From Prorocentrum cordatum (Eukaryota; Sar; Dinophyceae; Prorocentrales; Prorocentraceae), in NCBI GenBank assembly GCA_963575745.1, contig CAUYUJ010006545.1:7501-52907 (forward strand): a stretch of 45,407 bases of DNA, read 5' to 3'. The position numbers were made by a program, and so were the translations under genes. Of this stretch, positions 1 through 9,543 are shown piece after piece; the stretch's first letter is position 1, and each line of letters opens with the position of its first letter. Under the pieces are notes generated by a model that was given only the letters and a program-made list of their open reading frames with translations, ran no database searches and was not told the origin of the DNA.

Positions 1-57
1 GGTGCCAGCGCAGCGCCATGCTGCTGCATGTCCTTGCCTACTGCTTCTTCCGGCCGA

Positions 58-67
58 CGTGTGTGTG

Positions 68-111
<44 letters not shown>

Positions 112-140
112 TGTTTGTGTGTGTGTGTGTGTGTGTGTTT
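58..140. repeat. (GT)n microsatellite
   Basis: Nearly pure GT dinucleotide run with rare C, A and T interruptions, followed by a G7 run. The short open frames across it (Val-Cys repeats) are artefacts. Confidence 0.95.
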
Positions 141-592
141 TGGGGGGGCAGGCTGAGGGGGGGCGGAGCGCATCGGCCCCCCAATCGCCCAGTCATCGCC
201 CCCCTTCATAGAGCCTGGCATGCCCTCTTGATTCCGTCTCTGCCGTCGACTAGCGTCGACTAGCGTCTGGGAGGCGATGAGACAGCACCGACTTAGCATC
301 GGCTGGCGTCGATCTAGCGTCGATCTAGCGTCGATTCGCGCCGACGTAGCGTCGATCAGCGTCGGCTCGCCAGAGCCGACAAGATGGTATGGGAGGCTCC
401 CAGGAGTCGCCACCGACGATTTGCTAACGCGGGCCCATCGCCGACCTGTCGGCGAGGTATCGCCGACTCGAGCTGGGTGCTTCCCCCCGTGAGGAGGTGG
501 GGCCCCCCTCCCCCTGCCCCGTGTCCCTCGAAAAATGAGCGCCCTTCTGGCGCACCTCTCCGTTGGCCGCGGTGGCTGTTCAGGGCCTAGGC
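141..592. other. Non-coding stretch before the first triplet array
   Basis: No recognisable gene. It contains the dispersed repeat at 271-418 and several short runs built on GCGTCGAT. Open frames here are short and match nothing I recognise. Confidence 0.5.
271..418 (+). repeat. Dispersed repeat, copy 1 (second copy near 45185-45300)
   Basis: A GCGTCGAT-rich block followed by a conserved segment AGAGCCGACA, then TATGGGAGGC, then GAGTCGCCACCGA. The same order and orientation recur at 45185-45300. Its nature is unknown; in the second copy it lies just downstream of an intron donor. Confidence 0.6.
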
Positions 593-753
593 TTCCTCCT
601 CCTCCTCCTCCTCCTCCTCCTCCTCGTCCTCCTCCTCCTCCTCGTCCTCCTCCTCCTCGTCCTCCTCCTCCTCGTCCTACTCCTCCTCACCCCCCATCCT
701 CCTCCTCCTCCTCCTCCTCCTCCTCCTCCTCCTCCTCCTCCTCCTCCTCCTCA
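593..753 (+). repeat. (CCT)n triplet array with CGT interruptions
   Basis: A pyrimidine-rich triplet array on the plus strand. Its open frames encode only Pro/Ser/Leu/Arg runs. Confidence 0.95.
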
Positions 754-912
754 TCCTGTACCTGTACCGCTACCCGTCGCCCGTTTTCCCGTTTTTGGTG
801 GCCTTCTGGGAGGTCCTCGTCGCCAACGCCAGATTCCCCTCGAATTCTGGTCAGAATGCACCCCGGGAAAGGTCTGGGGAGTAGAGGGCTGCGTGTCCCT
901 CAATAGTTCTGG

Positions 913-1205
913 GTCCCCAGACTACAGGTACCCCCTGGACTACAGGTACCATCTCCCCGAACTACAGGTACCTCTCCCCCAGACTGGACTACAGGTACCC
1001 CCCCCCGACTACATCCACGCGTGCGTTGACGCGTGAACATGCGTTCCCCCCCAGAGTGCAGGTACCGCCCCCAGACTACATGTACCCTTCCCCTGGATTT
1101 CAGATACCCCACCCCGGACTACAGCTACCCCTCCCCCGGACTACATGTACCCTCCGCGGACTACAGGTCCCCCCACAACTATGGAGGGACACAGAGTACC
1201 GGTAC
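913..1205 (+). repeat. Degenerate minisatellite, unit around ACTACAGGTACC
   Basis: Roughly ten imperfect copies of GACTACAGGTACC separated by C-rich spacers of variable length, so the period is about 18-30 bp. Some copies carry ACTACATGTACCC. It translates as DYRYP-like repeats, but the frame is not kept. Confidence 0.7.
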
Positions 1206-1850
1206 CTGTTGGTTTCTCCATAGGGGCCCTTCAGGGCCCCTTTGCTGCCACCGTCCATCGACCCCCGTTCCACGACATCCGCCGACCTGATTTTTTCAGC
1301 CCGCGGCCCCAGATGTCGTAGCTGCTTCTCCAGGGGTAGTTTTTCGCACCGGATCTACGCTTGATGGCCTTCGGGCCCAAAAGCGGCCACCGAGGGCCGG
1401 CATCGAGGAACAACCGCCAGTTGAAAACGTCATGTTCTCGTCGGATATCTGGGCATGTTGCCCCCCGCTAACGTCCGCCTGGTCCAGCGTGACGGCGTCC
1501 GGAGAGCGAGCGACGCTGGCGACGGTGGCGGGCGCCTCGGACGAGGACGAGAAGCCCGCTGCTGGCCAGTGGATGAACGGGGTGCTGTACAGGACGGGGG
1601 CACCGACTCTCAGAGGAGGAAAAGATACGGGTACCGCTGCACTTCAGATCTCTCGTTTTGGCTTATTTGGCGACTCCTGGGAGGCCCTTGTTGCCAAGGC
1701 TGTATCCGCCTCGAGGTCCTCGTCAGATCACACCCAGAGAGAGGTCCAGAGAGTAGCGGTATCCGTACATGTTGTTTTCCCGAAATTCTGTGCCATGGCC
1801 TCCTTTGGGAATTATTTCCACCGCCCCCTACTCCACCTCCTCTTCAACAG
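1206..1850. other. Unassigned stretch upstream of the glycosyltransferase exons
   Basis: No domain is recognisable. It ends in a good pyrimidine tract and acceptor (CCTCTTCAACAG at 1839-1850) for the exon that follows. An earlier exon may be hidden here, but I could not assign one. Confidence 0.4.
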
Positions 1851-2815
1851 GCGCGGATCTCCAGAGCATGCTTCCAGAACGTGTAGCCTGGGCCTGGCTG
1901 ATGCGTAAGATGTGTATCTGGGGGGTGCGCCTGGTGCGGGACATGGGAAAAGACACGCGTAGCTTGGATGCGCTGTCTGAAGATTTTTCGCTCCACATCA
2001 AGTGAGGCACGTTGGAGTAAGGGTGTCCTTAGCGTAGGGGGCTAGGAGGTGGAGAGGGAAGGAAATGAAAATAAGCATCACAGGCTCGCTGGTTGCAAGT
2101 TTTCGAGGCTGATCTCGGACCCACCTGCTCACCCTCATTGTGGGTTTGGGCGCCCTGGAGAAACTCCTGCGTAGAAGAGTCCGCAACCTGCCCAGGGGGC
2201 CTGGGAACGGTAGGGGGGCCACGGTGCAGAGCGCTGTTGTGGCGCATAGTCGGGCGCCTCTTCTCATACATCGCTCCATCCTGACGTGGAGGTATCTTTC
2301 ATGCCCCGTACAGGATGGCTCAGCGCGAGGAAGGTGTGACGCCAAAGGGGCCACCGGTGAAGGATGAGAGGGACAGGTACCTCGTGAAATACCCCCGCTC
2401 ATGGGTACAGAAGGCCAAGGATCTCGCAGCGGCTGGGCACACCAGGAAGTTCAACTTCATCGGGGCTCTTCGGGATCTGAGCGCAGAGTCCAGCTACCCC
2501 ATGGGCGTGCGCGACTGGATCGCGCCGTTTGTGAGCAAACATCTGCATCGCTGCCGCGTCCGCATCCTGCCCCCAACTCCAGGAAGCACTCGTTCTGCCC
2601 TGGCGGACCCACACACGTTCAGATCTGGTGCCGCACACGGTGCGATTCAGCAAGGGCCTCGCGCTCGAGGGGCCGCAGGGTCGACTTCTCTTCATCGGCG
2701 GCAGGTGCCCTCCCCCTCCTCCTCCTCCTCCTACTCCTCCTCCTCCTCCTCCTCCTCCTCCTCCTCCTCTTCCTCCTCCTCCTTCTCCTCCTCCTCCTCC
2801 TCCCTCCTCCTCCTC

Positions 2816-2846
<31 letters not shown>

Positions 2847-4193
2847 TCCTGCTGGCGAAAGCTGGCGAGGGCTTCGGAACCCAGCGGAAGCAAGAGTTGC
2901 CCCCCCAAAAGTTGCATCTTCATCACATGTCACATGAGCATCTTTGTGCTTCCTCTGAACGGGGGGGCTGGGGGGTCCTTCGCAAGCAGCGGCGTTCTGC
3001 GAAAGCACTCAGGGGCTTGGAACGCGCTTAATGTCTTCTGCAAAGCGTTGTGGCGGATTTTAGCGCGGCCGACTACTACAAGGATACCAATCCAGCGCCC
3101 GAGACGAAACTACTGGGGCCTTATGACCATTCTCAGGAGAAGAGAAATTTCACTAAGCAGCAGAAGTCGTATGAGAATGATGAGGTGCCATTTGACGAGA
3201 CGTACTTCCGCACCCTCTGCGAGAGTGAGTTCACCTTGGCTCCTGCTGGTGACCTGCCCTACAGTAACAGGTTTATGGAGGCAATTCTGTGTGGATCAAT
3301 CCCGATCGTGGATAAGGAAGAGTACGCGAATTGCGAGCACCACCAGTACTATGCCAAAGTAAAGCTCTCCAAGCAGATTGGATGGCATTTCTACATCGCA
3401 AAGGAGGACCCCGCCTTCGAGTACGTCTACAACCGCACATGGGCCGAGGAGAACTTGCAGAAGGCGATCAGATACCACACTCTGATGACAGGGTTCAACG
3501 ATGATGAGTTATACCGTCAGGCCGGGGAGCAGCCGCTGCCGGCGGCCGCGGCCGCGGCCGCGCCGGTGTCCACCAAGGCCGAAGAGCAGCCCGCCATGCC
3601 AGAGGCCAAGAGGGAGGTCACGGCGGCCGCGGCCGCGGCCCCCGTCGCGCCGCCGCCGCCGCCGCCGGCCGCGGCCGCGCCGGTGCCCCCCCAGGCCGAG
3701 GAACAGCCCGCCACGCCAGAGGCCAAGAGGGAGGTCGTGGCCCCGAGCGCCAGCGAGGCCGCCCCTGACGCGGCCGAGGTCGCGGTCGCGCCGGCGCCGC
3801 CGGCAGCCGAGGCGCGCAGCAGCGTGCCGTCTGCGGCCTCCGCAGAGGCCACGTGCTGTCGACGCGTGAGAGTGGCCCTTCGCCAGAATGACCTCTGGTG
3901 CGGGCCCGCAGGGGTCGCCTCTCAGCGCAAGCGTGCGCGCCTGAAATTGCCCCCCCCCCCCCCCCCGCGCGACCCCCCAAAGCTGCGCACCAAAGGTCAG
4001 TCAGACTCTTGCCTGGGGTCACCTCTGGCGCGTCGCCGAGGCCAAGACGGCCCTGCCGAGCACCACCAGTGGGACCCCGCACCCCGCCGCGGCGGCCGCG
4101 CCGCCGCCGGGGCTGCTGGTCCACAGCGGCGTGGCGCCCTCGGGGGCCGCTGCGCGCTGGCTGCTGGCCGGGGGGCTGCTGTGGCTGCTGTGA
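1851..4193 (+). CDS. Exostosin-like (GT47-type) glycosyltransferase, split gene, 5' end not found
   Basis: Proposed exons are 1851-2001, 2314-2544, 3046-3865 and 4041-4193 (stop TGA). The introns are GTGAGG...TACAG (2002-2313), a GC-donor intron (about 2545-3045, boundary less sure), and GTGAGA...CCGAG (3866-4040); codon phase is preserved across all of them. Exon 2 carries KFNFIGALRD. Exon 3 carries the exostosin C-lobe signature FTLAPAGDLPYSNRFMEAIL followed by CGSIPIV, the expected nucleotide-sugar binding region, and ends near HTLMTGF. The family transfers sugars in the secretory pathway; substrate is unknown. After the catalytic part comes an Ala/Pro-rich tail with two copies of AEEQPAxPEAKREV, then a short hydrophobic C-terminus (ARWLLAGGLLWLL). 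No signal peptide is visible because the start lies upstream. Domain call is firm; exon edges are moderately sure. Confidence 0.72.
2710..2850 (+). repeat. (CCT)n array inside an intron of the glycosyltransferase gene
   Basis: A pyrimidine triplet array lying between exons 2 and 3. It could serve as an extended polypyrimidine tract but lies about 200 bp from the acceptor. Confidence 0.9.
3866..4040 (+). mobile_element. Introner-like element, full intron of 175 bp
   Basis: The intron starts exactly at GTGAGAGTGGCCCTTCGCC, a sequence that also starts at the splice donor of a different gene at 45063 (GTAAGAGTGGCCCTTCGCC) and recurs in a broken copy at 43438. The first 45 bases are roughly 80% alike between the copies, while the flanking exons are unrelated. 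This is what is expected of an intron-creating mobile element. Confidence 0.65.
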
Positions 4194-4398
4194 GCGGCAC
4201 GCCGCGCTGGCCAGCGCTCCTCCCTTGGCTCAGGGGTGTGGGGGGGGGGGGGGCTCGAGGTTTCTGTCCCGTTCTCGTGGGCTCCTGGGGGGTTCTCCAG
4301 CCTCGGGGGGGGCCCGGCCCAGCAGCTGCGCCCCGCGGAGAGCGGGTCACGGGGGCGCCGGGGAGCGGAGCTCTGGCCCGAAAGCCAGGAGGGCAAGA

Positions 4399-4660
4399 TC
4401 AGGAGGAGGAGGAGGAGGAGGAGGAGGAGGAGGAGGAGGAGGCGGAGGAGGCGGAGGAGGTGGGGGAGGGAGGAGGAGGAGGAGGAGGAGGAGGAGGAGG
4501 AGAGAGGAGGAGGAGGAGGAGGAGGAGGAGGTGGGGGAGGGGGAGGAGGAGGAGAAGAAGAATGAGGAGGAGGGAGGAGGAGGAGGAGGACGAGGAGGAG
4601 GAGGACGAGGAGGAGGAGGAGGAGGAGGAGGCGGATGAGGCGGAGGAGGCGGAGGAAGGT
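4399..4660 (+). repeat. (GGA)n triplet array
   Basis: A purine triplet array with GGC/GAT interruptions. The long open frames spanning it are low-complexity Glu/Gly/Arg and are not genes. Confidence 0.95.
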
Positions 4661-4728
4661 GGGTGGGAGGCAGGCTCAAGGAGGACGCGTCGACCCCCCA
4701 ATCGCCCATTCGTCGCCGATAGGCTGGA

Positions 4729-4877
4729 GTCAGGGATGTCCCTCCACAGGAGGGATGTTCAAAATAATTCCAAAAATGTCTGGGGAGGATGTTTCGATTA
4801 TTTGTCTGACTATTTTTGGCTATTGTTTGTACTTTTGATTTTGCGTCCAAAATCCGTGTGTAGGGGGACAGCCCGAC
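4729..4877 (+). mobile_element. MITE family GTCGGGC, diverged copy
   Basis: The right end reads GTAGGGGGACAGCCCGAC; the left end is a diverged inverted copy (GTCAGGGATGTCCCTCCACA). The centre is AT-rich with a TATTTTTGGCTATTG core, as in the better copies at 42190 and 43168. Confidence 0.6.
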
Positions 4878-5356
4878 CTAACGATAGGCGCCCGATCGCT
4901 TACCCTGGCCAGGGAGCTTCGGATTCGCTCTCGGGGGCTCATGGCCGATCTGTCGGAGATGCACCGCCGATTCCAGGTCGATCGCCCCCTTCCTGAGCCT
5001 GTACCCCCCCCAGGGTTCCCCCTCACTGCTGCCCTTTCTCCGAGACCTCAATATCGAATCGGCGCGCTTCCATTTACAAGGACGTTGCGCTGTAGGCGGC
5101 GACAGTTGTAACACAGCGGACTGACCGGCCGGTCCCCTTCGATGCACAGCCGCCTCCTCCGCTTTCTCATGTGTACTTCGACCACCCTCTGCGGCCCCCT
5201 GCGCGCCCGATGGACCTCTCCAGCTTCCAAACGCCAGATCCCGCGCCGCTTCATCTCCCTTGTGCGTCTCCCTGCCCAGCGCGCCCTCTCTGAGCTCACC
5301 CCCGCGGCATCCAGAGACCCTCCACGACGGACTGCTGGCGTGCTGCCTCGCTGGGA
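4878..5356. other. Unassigned stretch
   Basis: Open frames on both strands are short and unrecognised. No repeat with a second copy in the window was seen here. Confidence 0.4.
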
Positions 5357-5549
5357 TCGGGGGCGGAAAAGAGGGGGGTGATGACTAGGGGGGGGGATAT
5401 CATGGCGGGGGCCATGATATTTCCCCAGATTTCATGGCGCCTCTTCTTGTTTCATTACGTCCCTGGCCCCCCCGCTGGGCCGCGCACATGCCGCTGGTCA
5501 TGATTTGCACCCCCATCTCTTGGACACCCCCCTCTTGGCCGCTCCCGAT
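5357..5549 (+). mobile_element. Foldback element family TCGGGAGCGG, copy 1
   Basis: About 193 bp, almost identical to 40526-40719. The ends are inverted: CGGAAAAGAGGGGGGTG at left and CACCCCCCTCTTGGCCG at right. Internally it has palindromes such as ATATCATGGCGGGGGCCATG. There is no coding capacity. Confidence 0.75.
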
Positions 5550-5767
5550 GGGAGTTTCCCTGGCAACAGACGGGCGACAGGCGGGCGGGCCGTGCGGCGT
5601 TGGACGGCCAAGTCGTTTTCCTGCCGCCAGAAGGCGGCCGGACAGGAAGAGGATGTGCCACCGCGGGTAATGTAGGGTCCGGAATTATAAAGCGGCGCCT
5701 CCCCCCCCCCCCCTGACCTCTCCCGGGGGGGGGGGATAGCGCCCCCGGCAGGGAGTATTTTATTATT
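5550..5767. other. Unassigned stretch with C and G homopolymer runs
   Basis: Contains a C13 run and a G10 run at 5701-5735. No gene was seen. Confidence 0.4.
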
Positions 5768-5776
5768 CTTCGCCGC

Positions 5777-5817
<41 letters not shown>
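5768..5817 (+). repeat. (CGC)n(CGT)n triplet array
   Basis: A short compound triplet array: CGC units followed by CGT units. Confidence 0.9.
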
Positions 5818-5819
<2 letters not shown>

Positions 5820-5944
5820 TTCGGTTTTTCGAAGGTTTTTCGTCGACCCTCGATCTTCGGAGGTTTCTTCGATTTCGGCCTCTGGACGCACGAAAGCGCA
5901 TGAAACAGGTAGACACTGAGAGCGCTGTGAGAGCATGGTGTTTC

Positions 5945-6094
5945 GGGGGCAACATGCGAACCCTGCCCTATTTCTCACGATTTCTGAGGGGCAGGGTGGG
6001 GTTCACTTTGTCTGGGCGCTCCCGAGCGAAGTGAACTCCACCCTCGCCCTCAGAAATCGTGGGGGGTAGGGGGTAGGGTTCGCATGTGGCCCCC
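5945..6094 (+). mobile_element. Foldback MITE family GGGGGCMACATGCGA, copy 1
   Basis: About 150 bp. The left end GGGGGCAACATGCGAACCCT is matched by the right end AGGGTTCGCATGTGGCCCCC in inverted orientation, and the arms continue through ACGATTTCTGAG. A second copy lies at 41976-42129. Confidence 0.75.
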
Positions 6095-6239
6095 TGGTGT
6101 TGGAGAGGCTGATTCCCCGAAGGGCCCTCCACCACCACCAGCGCCCCCTTTGACAAGCCAGGCAGCGGCACAGGCTCGAGTTGCGGAGGGCCGCGCCTGC
6201 CGCTGCAGCCGGCGGCGGCGCGCACCCGCATATCGAATC

Positions 6240-6627
6240 TAACACACACACACATATAGATATGTACATATATATACACATGTATATATATGCATGTATA
6301 CATACAGGCATACGTACATACATACATACATACATCCATACATACATACATACATGCATGCATGCATGCATACATACATACATGCATGCGTGCATGCATG
6401 CATGCATGTATGCATACGTACATACGTACATACGTACATACGTACATACGTACGTACGTACGCACATACATACATACATACATACATACATACATACATA
6501 CATACATACATACATACAGTTTCATGTATATAGACATGTGTACATACATGAAGGCATACACATATATGTGAACACACATCTATATATACATATCTGTATA
6601 CATACATGTATACATACACGTCTGCAT

Positions 6628-6708
<81 letters not shown>

Positions 6709-6722
6709 AACACACACACACA
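6240..6722. repeat. Compound (CATA)n / (CATG)n / (CGTA)n / (CAGA)n microsatellite
   Basis: Tetranucleotide repeats: mostly TACA and TACG/TGCA variants to about 6520, a mixed stretch, then a pure CAGA run at about 6627-6709 and CA units. The long open frames on both strands (Thr-Tyr-Ile-His and Tyr-Val-Cys-Met repeats) are artefacts. Confidence 0.95.
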
Positions 6723-7040
6723 AGACTGTTTGGGTACGTCGCGCCATGCACCCTGGTCCTTCACTCCCAGGCATGCAGGCGCCACGAGAGAGATGCGGAT
6801 CACCCGAAGCAGCGATTGCTCTTGGTTGCGGTTCTCGTCATCGCCGCTGTCCTGGAGGCCTGCGCCATTCCGCCGACCCCTGGCAGAGGGAAGACGTCCA
6901 CGGTGCGGCTCCTGGATCAGGAGGGGAAGAAGCACAGACACAATTCATCGTCGATTCCCCGGCAAATATAGGAAACTATGGGCAGTGGGGGGAAGACGAA
7001 AGCCCGGAAACTATTTGAAAATATGGGGAATTCTGCTATT
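6723..7040 (+). other. Possible exon or gene remnant with a hydrophobic stretch
   Basis: One plus-strand frame reads through to a stop after SSIPRQI at about 6969 and includes LLLVAVLVIAAVLEA, a plausible membrane or signal segment. There is no start, no clear splice site and no known domain. It may simply be chance. Confidence 0.15.
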
Positions 7041-7445
7041 TGTGTGTGTATTCATTTGTGTGTCCGAGGGCCCCTTCATTGGAGGCCTTTTTGGGAGACC
7101 GCTTGGGAGCCTCAAGGGGGCTCTTCTGGACCGTCGGGGGCCTCTTGGGGGGTCCTTGGGCGCCTGCTGGTGGTCTCGGGGCCCAGGCTCGATATTTCAG
7201 TGTCCGTTTCCCCTCTCGAGGAGGAGGAGGAGGAGGAGGAGGAGGAGGAGGAGGAGGGAGGAGGAGGAGGAGGAGGAGGGAGGAGGAGGAGGAGGAGTCT
7301 TGTTGGGGCCCCTACGGCCGTCTTGGGCGCCCCTTGGGCCGTCTTGTGGCCCTCTTGGGTCGTCTTGGGGCCCTCTCGGGGGCTGTTTGGGCGGTCTTGG
7401 AGCAATCTCGGGGGCCTCTTGAGCCGTCTCGGACGGACGCTGTAC
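7041..7445 (+). repeat. Degenerate CTTGGG minisatellite around a GGA array
   Basis: Imperfect repeats of GCCGTCTTGGGGCCCTCT and variants, about 18-21 bp each, flank a (GGA)n block at 7217-7300. Translation gives GPLGSLGGLL-type repeats that do not hold frame. Confidence 0.6.
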
Positions 7446-8026
7446 TGAAAATGCGAATATGCTGAAAATGCACGTCTCCGTCTCCATCGGGAATTGAAAG
7501 TTTTTTGCTTCTTCGGCCATCTTGAGGGCATATTGGGTGTTTTGTTAGGCCTCCTCGGCGTGTTCGGGCCTAGATTGAGCCAGCGTAGAGCCTGTTTTTA
7601 GACTCCGGCAAGATTGCTTGCATGCACGGCGGGGGGGAGGGGCTGAACCCGAAGCAAGCCACAAGCGACTTGCACGTTGGGGGGGGGGAGCTCCGCGCCT
7701 CGCAAGTGCAAGGGCGTTTCGTAGGGAAGTGACGATACCTGAAGCGATGGGCGCGCCATGTGCCATACAAATCAGCAGGGGCGCCTGAGCACCGGAACCA
7801 CAGTGCAACTTCGGGACCATGAAGCCACAATTTCTGCCAAGTCCATGCCGTTGGGGCTACGATGGCGATCCATAACCCTTGCATTTGCGCGCGGGGGGGG
7901 GGGGGCGCGGAAATCACGCAAATCGAAAAGCACTTGCACGCTTTTTCGGCCCAGTGCTATGTGAAGCAGAAGGGAGGGGCGGGGGGGGGACAAACTGCCA
8001 TGCAAGTAAACTTGCTTACCAAATAT

Positions 8027-8029
8027 ATA

Positions 8030-8075
<46 letters not shown>

Positions 8076-8093
8076 ATATATATATATATATAG
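8027..8093. repeat. (TA)n microsatellite
   Basis: About 65 bp of alternating T and A, in the middle of the foldback element at 7596-8445. Confidence 0.95.
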
Positions 8094-8185
8094 AAAACCT
8101 TGCAGGCCACGGGGTGCAGATTTTGAGGCTCCGGAGGCCGCCGGAGGCCCCCGGGGTGGGTTGGCGAGCTCGCCCTCCCCCCCCC

Positions 8186-8350
8186 CTCGCACGGCAGTTT
8201 GGGCCCCAGGGAAAAAGGGCCCCTTTCCCACTTCCATTGGGGCGCGTGGAGGCCCCCCCCCCCTTACCCCCCCCGCCCTCGCACGGCAGTTTGGGCCCCA
8301 GGGAAGGGGGAAAGGGCCCCTTTCCCACTTCCCTTGGGACGCGTGGAGCC
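8186..8350 (+). repeat. Two-copy tandem duplication, period about 92 bp
   Basis: CTCGCACGGCAGTTTGGGCC starts at 8186 and again at 8278; each unit ends in GCGTGGAG before a C run. Confidence 0.85.
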
Positions 8351-8445
8351 CCCCCCTTAACGTGCAAGTTGCTTCTGGCGTGCTTGGGGCGCGCCCACCC
8401 ACCCACCCCTTCGATGCAAGTGAACTTGCCAGAATCTGAAGAAAA

Positions 8446-9135
8446 CCGTCTCCGGGGGACAGCCAGGGGTTGCAGTAGATTTGGGGCGTGCAATGCATTC
8501 TGGTGCAACTTGCTGAGGTGTCGCGTGCGAAACGTCCGTTGCAATACAATGCAATGCACTTCTCCGGCGCAGTACGTTTGCAGCACAACTGCCCCAAATC
8601 GAGCGCACCACCCCCTCAACGCTGGACAGCCGCTGGACCCCCTTCTGGGTCGACCGAGCTTCCTATTCCTCTTCCTCGTTCCCGCCTGGATTGCCCCGCG
8701 AATCCTTCCGCGTCCTCCTCAGACTTGGTCATCATTTACGTCATCATTTACCGCACGCCGTCAGCTACACGGTCGCGATTAATAAGGCGGTTTCAAGAAG
8801 GTGGTTCAATAATAATAGTGGTTTCTTTTAAGGAGGTGGTGTAAGAAGGTGGTTTAAGAAGGGATGGGAGGAGGAGCGGGAAGGCGTGCGCTCTCCCACG
8901 CGCCACGGCGCACTTTTCCCCAGCCCCCCGCAGGGGCCGCACCGCGCTCGGGGATCCGTATCCGTATCCTCCGACTTGGTTGCGGAGGCTTCGCGGCTTC
9001 CCCGAGACGAGCTTCTGGAGGACCTGGCGACAGTGCTGTCGGGGAAGCTCCGTGGGCGCCTCCGGAGACGCCCCATGGCGCTCTGCGGCGGCCTCTTGGG
9101 GGCTCCTCGGGCCACCGGGCCGCGGACCGTGGTCT
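8446..9135. other. Unassigned stretch before the retrotransposon
   Basis: Contains a small inverted repeat (GATTTGGGGC near 8479 against GCCCCAAATC near 8591) around TGCAATGCA motifs, and nothing recognised as a gene. Open frames at 8864-9137 are unrecognised. Confidence 0.4.
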
Positions 9136-9230
9136 GAGGAGGAGGAGGAGGAGGAGGAGGAGGAGGAGGAGGAGGAGGAGGGGGAGGAGGAGGAGGAGGA
9201 GGAGGAGGAGGAGGAGGAGGAGGAGGAGGT
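9136..9230 (+). repeat. (GGA)n array beside the LTR retrotransposon
   Basis: A purine triplet array ending 27 bp upstream of the left LTR. Confidence 0.95.
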
Positions 9231-9252
9231 GCCCTCGTGGGCCGTCTTGGGG

Positions 9253-9257
9253 CTCCC
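9253..9257. repeat. Target-site duplication (left), CTCCC
   Basis: CTCCC directly precedes the left LTR; the same five bases directly follow the right LTR at 25579-25583. Confidence 0.9.
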
Positions 9258-9543
9258 ACTTTAAACGGAGAAGGTTAAAGGCGAGGTATAAATCGAGCAT
9301 GTACCGCTGCCGTGCCTGGCTCAAGCCGGGCCCGGCCAAATATGTGATTGTGCCTCACCGAGGCGCACGATTCGTATCTGAGATCGGAAAAATACCTTTT
9401 CCATTGACGATGCCTATCCTATCTTTTACTCCAGATCCCATGCTTCGTCTTGCTCTCTTGCTCATGCGATATGAGCCAAAGCCTGGGATATGGGAACGCC
9501 TAAGGCGTAATATATACCTAAGCTTACCAGTGCGTTTTCGACT
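9258..9543 (+). repeat. 5' long terminal repeat
   Basis: Begins ACTTTAAACGGAG and ends GTTTTCGACT, so it lacks the usual TG...CA ends. A TATAAAT at 9287-9293 is a candidate promoter element. It differs from the 3' LTR by A/G near 9374 and one extra A in the run near 9390. Confidence 0.95.
9287..9293 (+). promoter_or_regulatory. TATA-like element in the 5' LTR
   Basis: TATAAAT inside the LTR, upstream of most of the open frame; the 3' LTR has it too. Its role is inferred from position only. Confidence 0.35.

Larger units (their letters stand above)
7596..8445. mobile_element. Large foldback element, about 850 bp
   Basis: The left arm (7596-7705) and right arm (8340-8445) are inverted copies. 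For example, GCGACTTGCACGTT at left faces AACGTGCAAGTTGC at right, and CCGGCAAGATTGCTTGCATG faces TGCAAGTGAACTTGCCAGA. The interior has G-runs, an AT array and a tandem duplication. No gene inside was recognised. Confidence 0.55.

Noticed and set aside
1432-1850. Upstream exon of the glycosyltransferase in the open frame starting MFSSDIW
   Set aside because: No similarity to the family and no matching donor could be identified.
6181-6774. Open frames rich in Thr-Tyr-Ile-His or Tyr-Val-Cys-Met
   Set aside because: They are translations of CATA/CAGA microsatellites.
8864-9298. Gag start upstream of the LTR
   Set aside because: The open frame runs through a GGA array and flanking DNA only by chance; the element transcript begins in the LTR.
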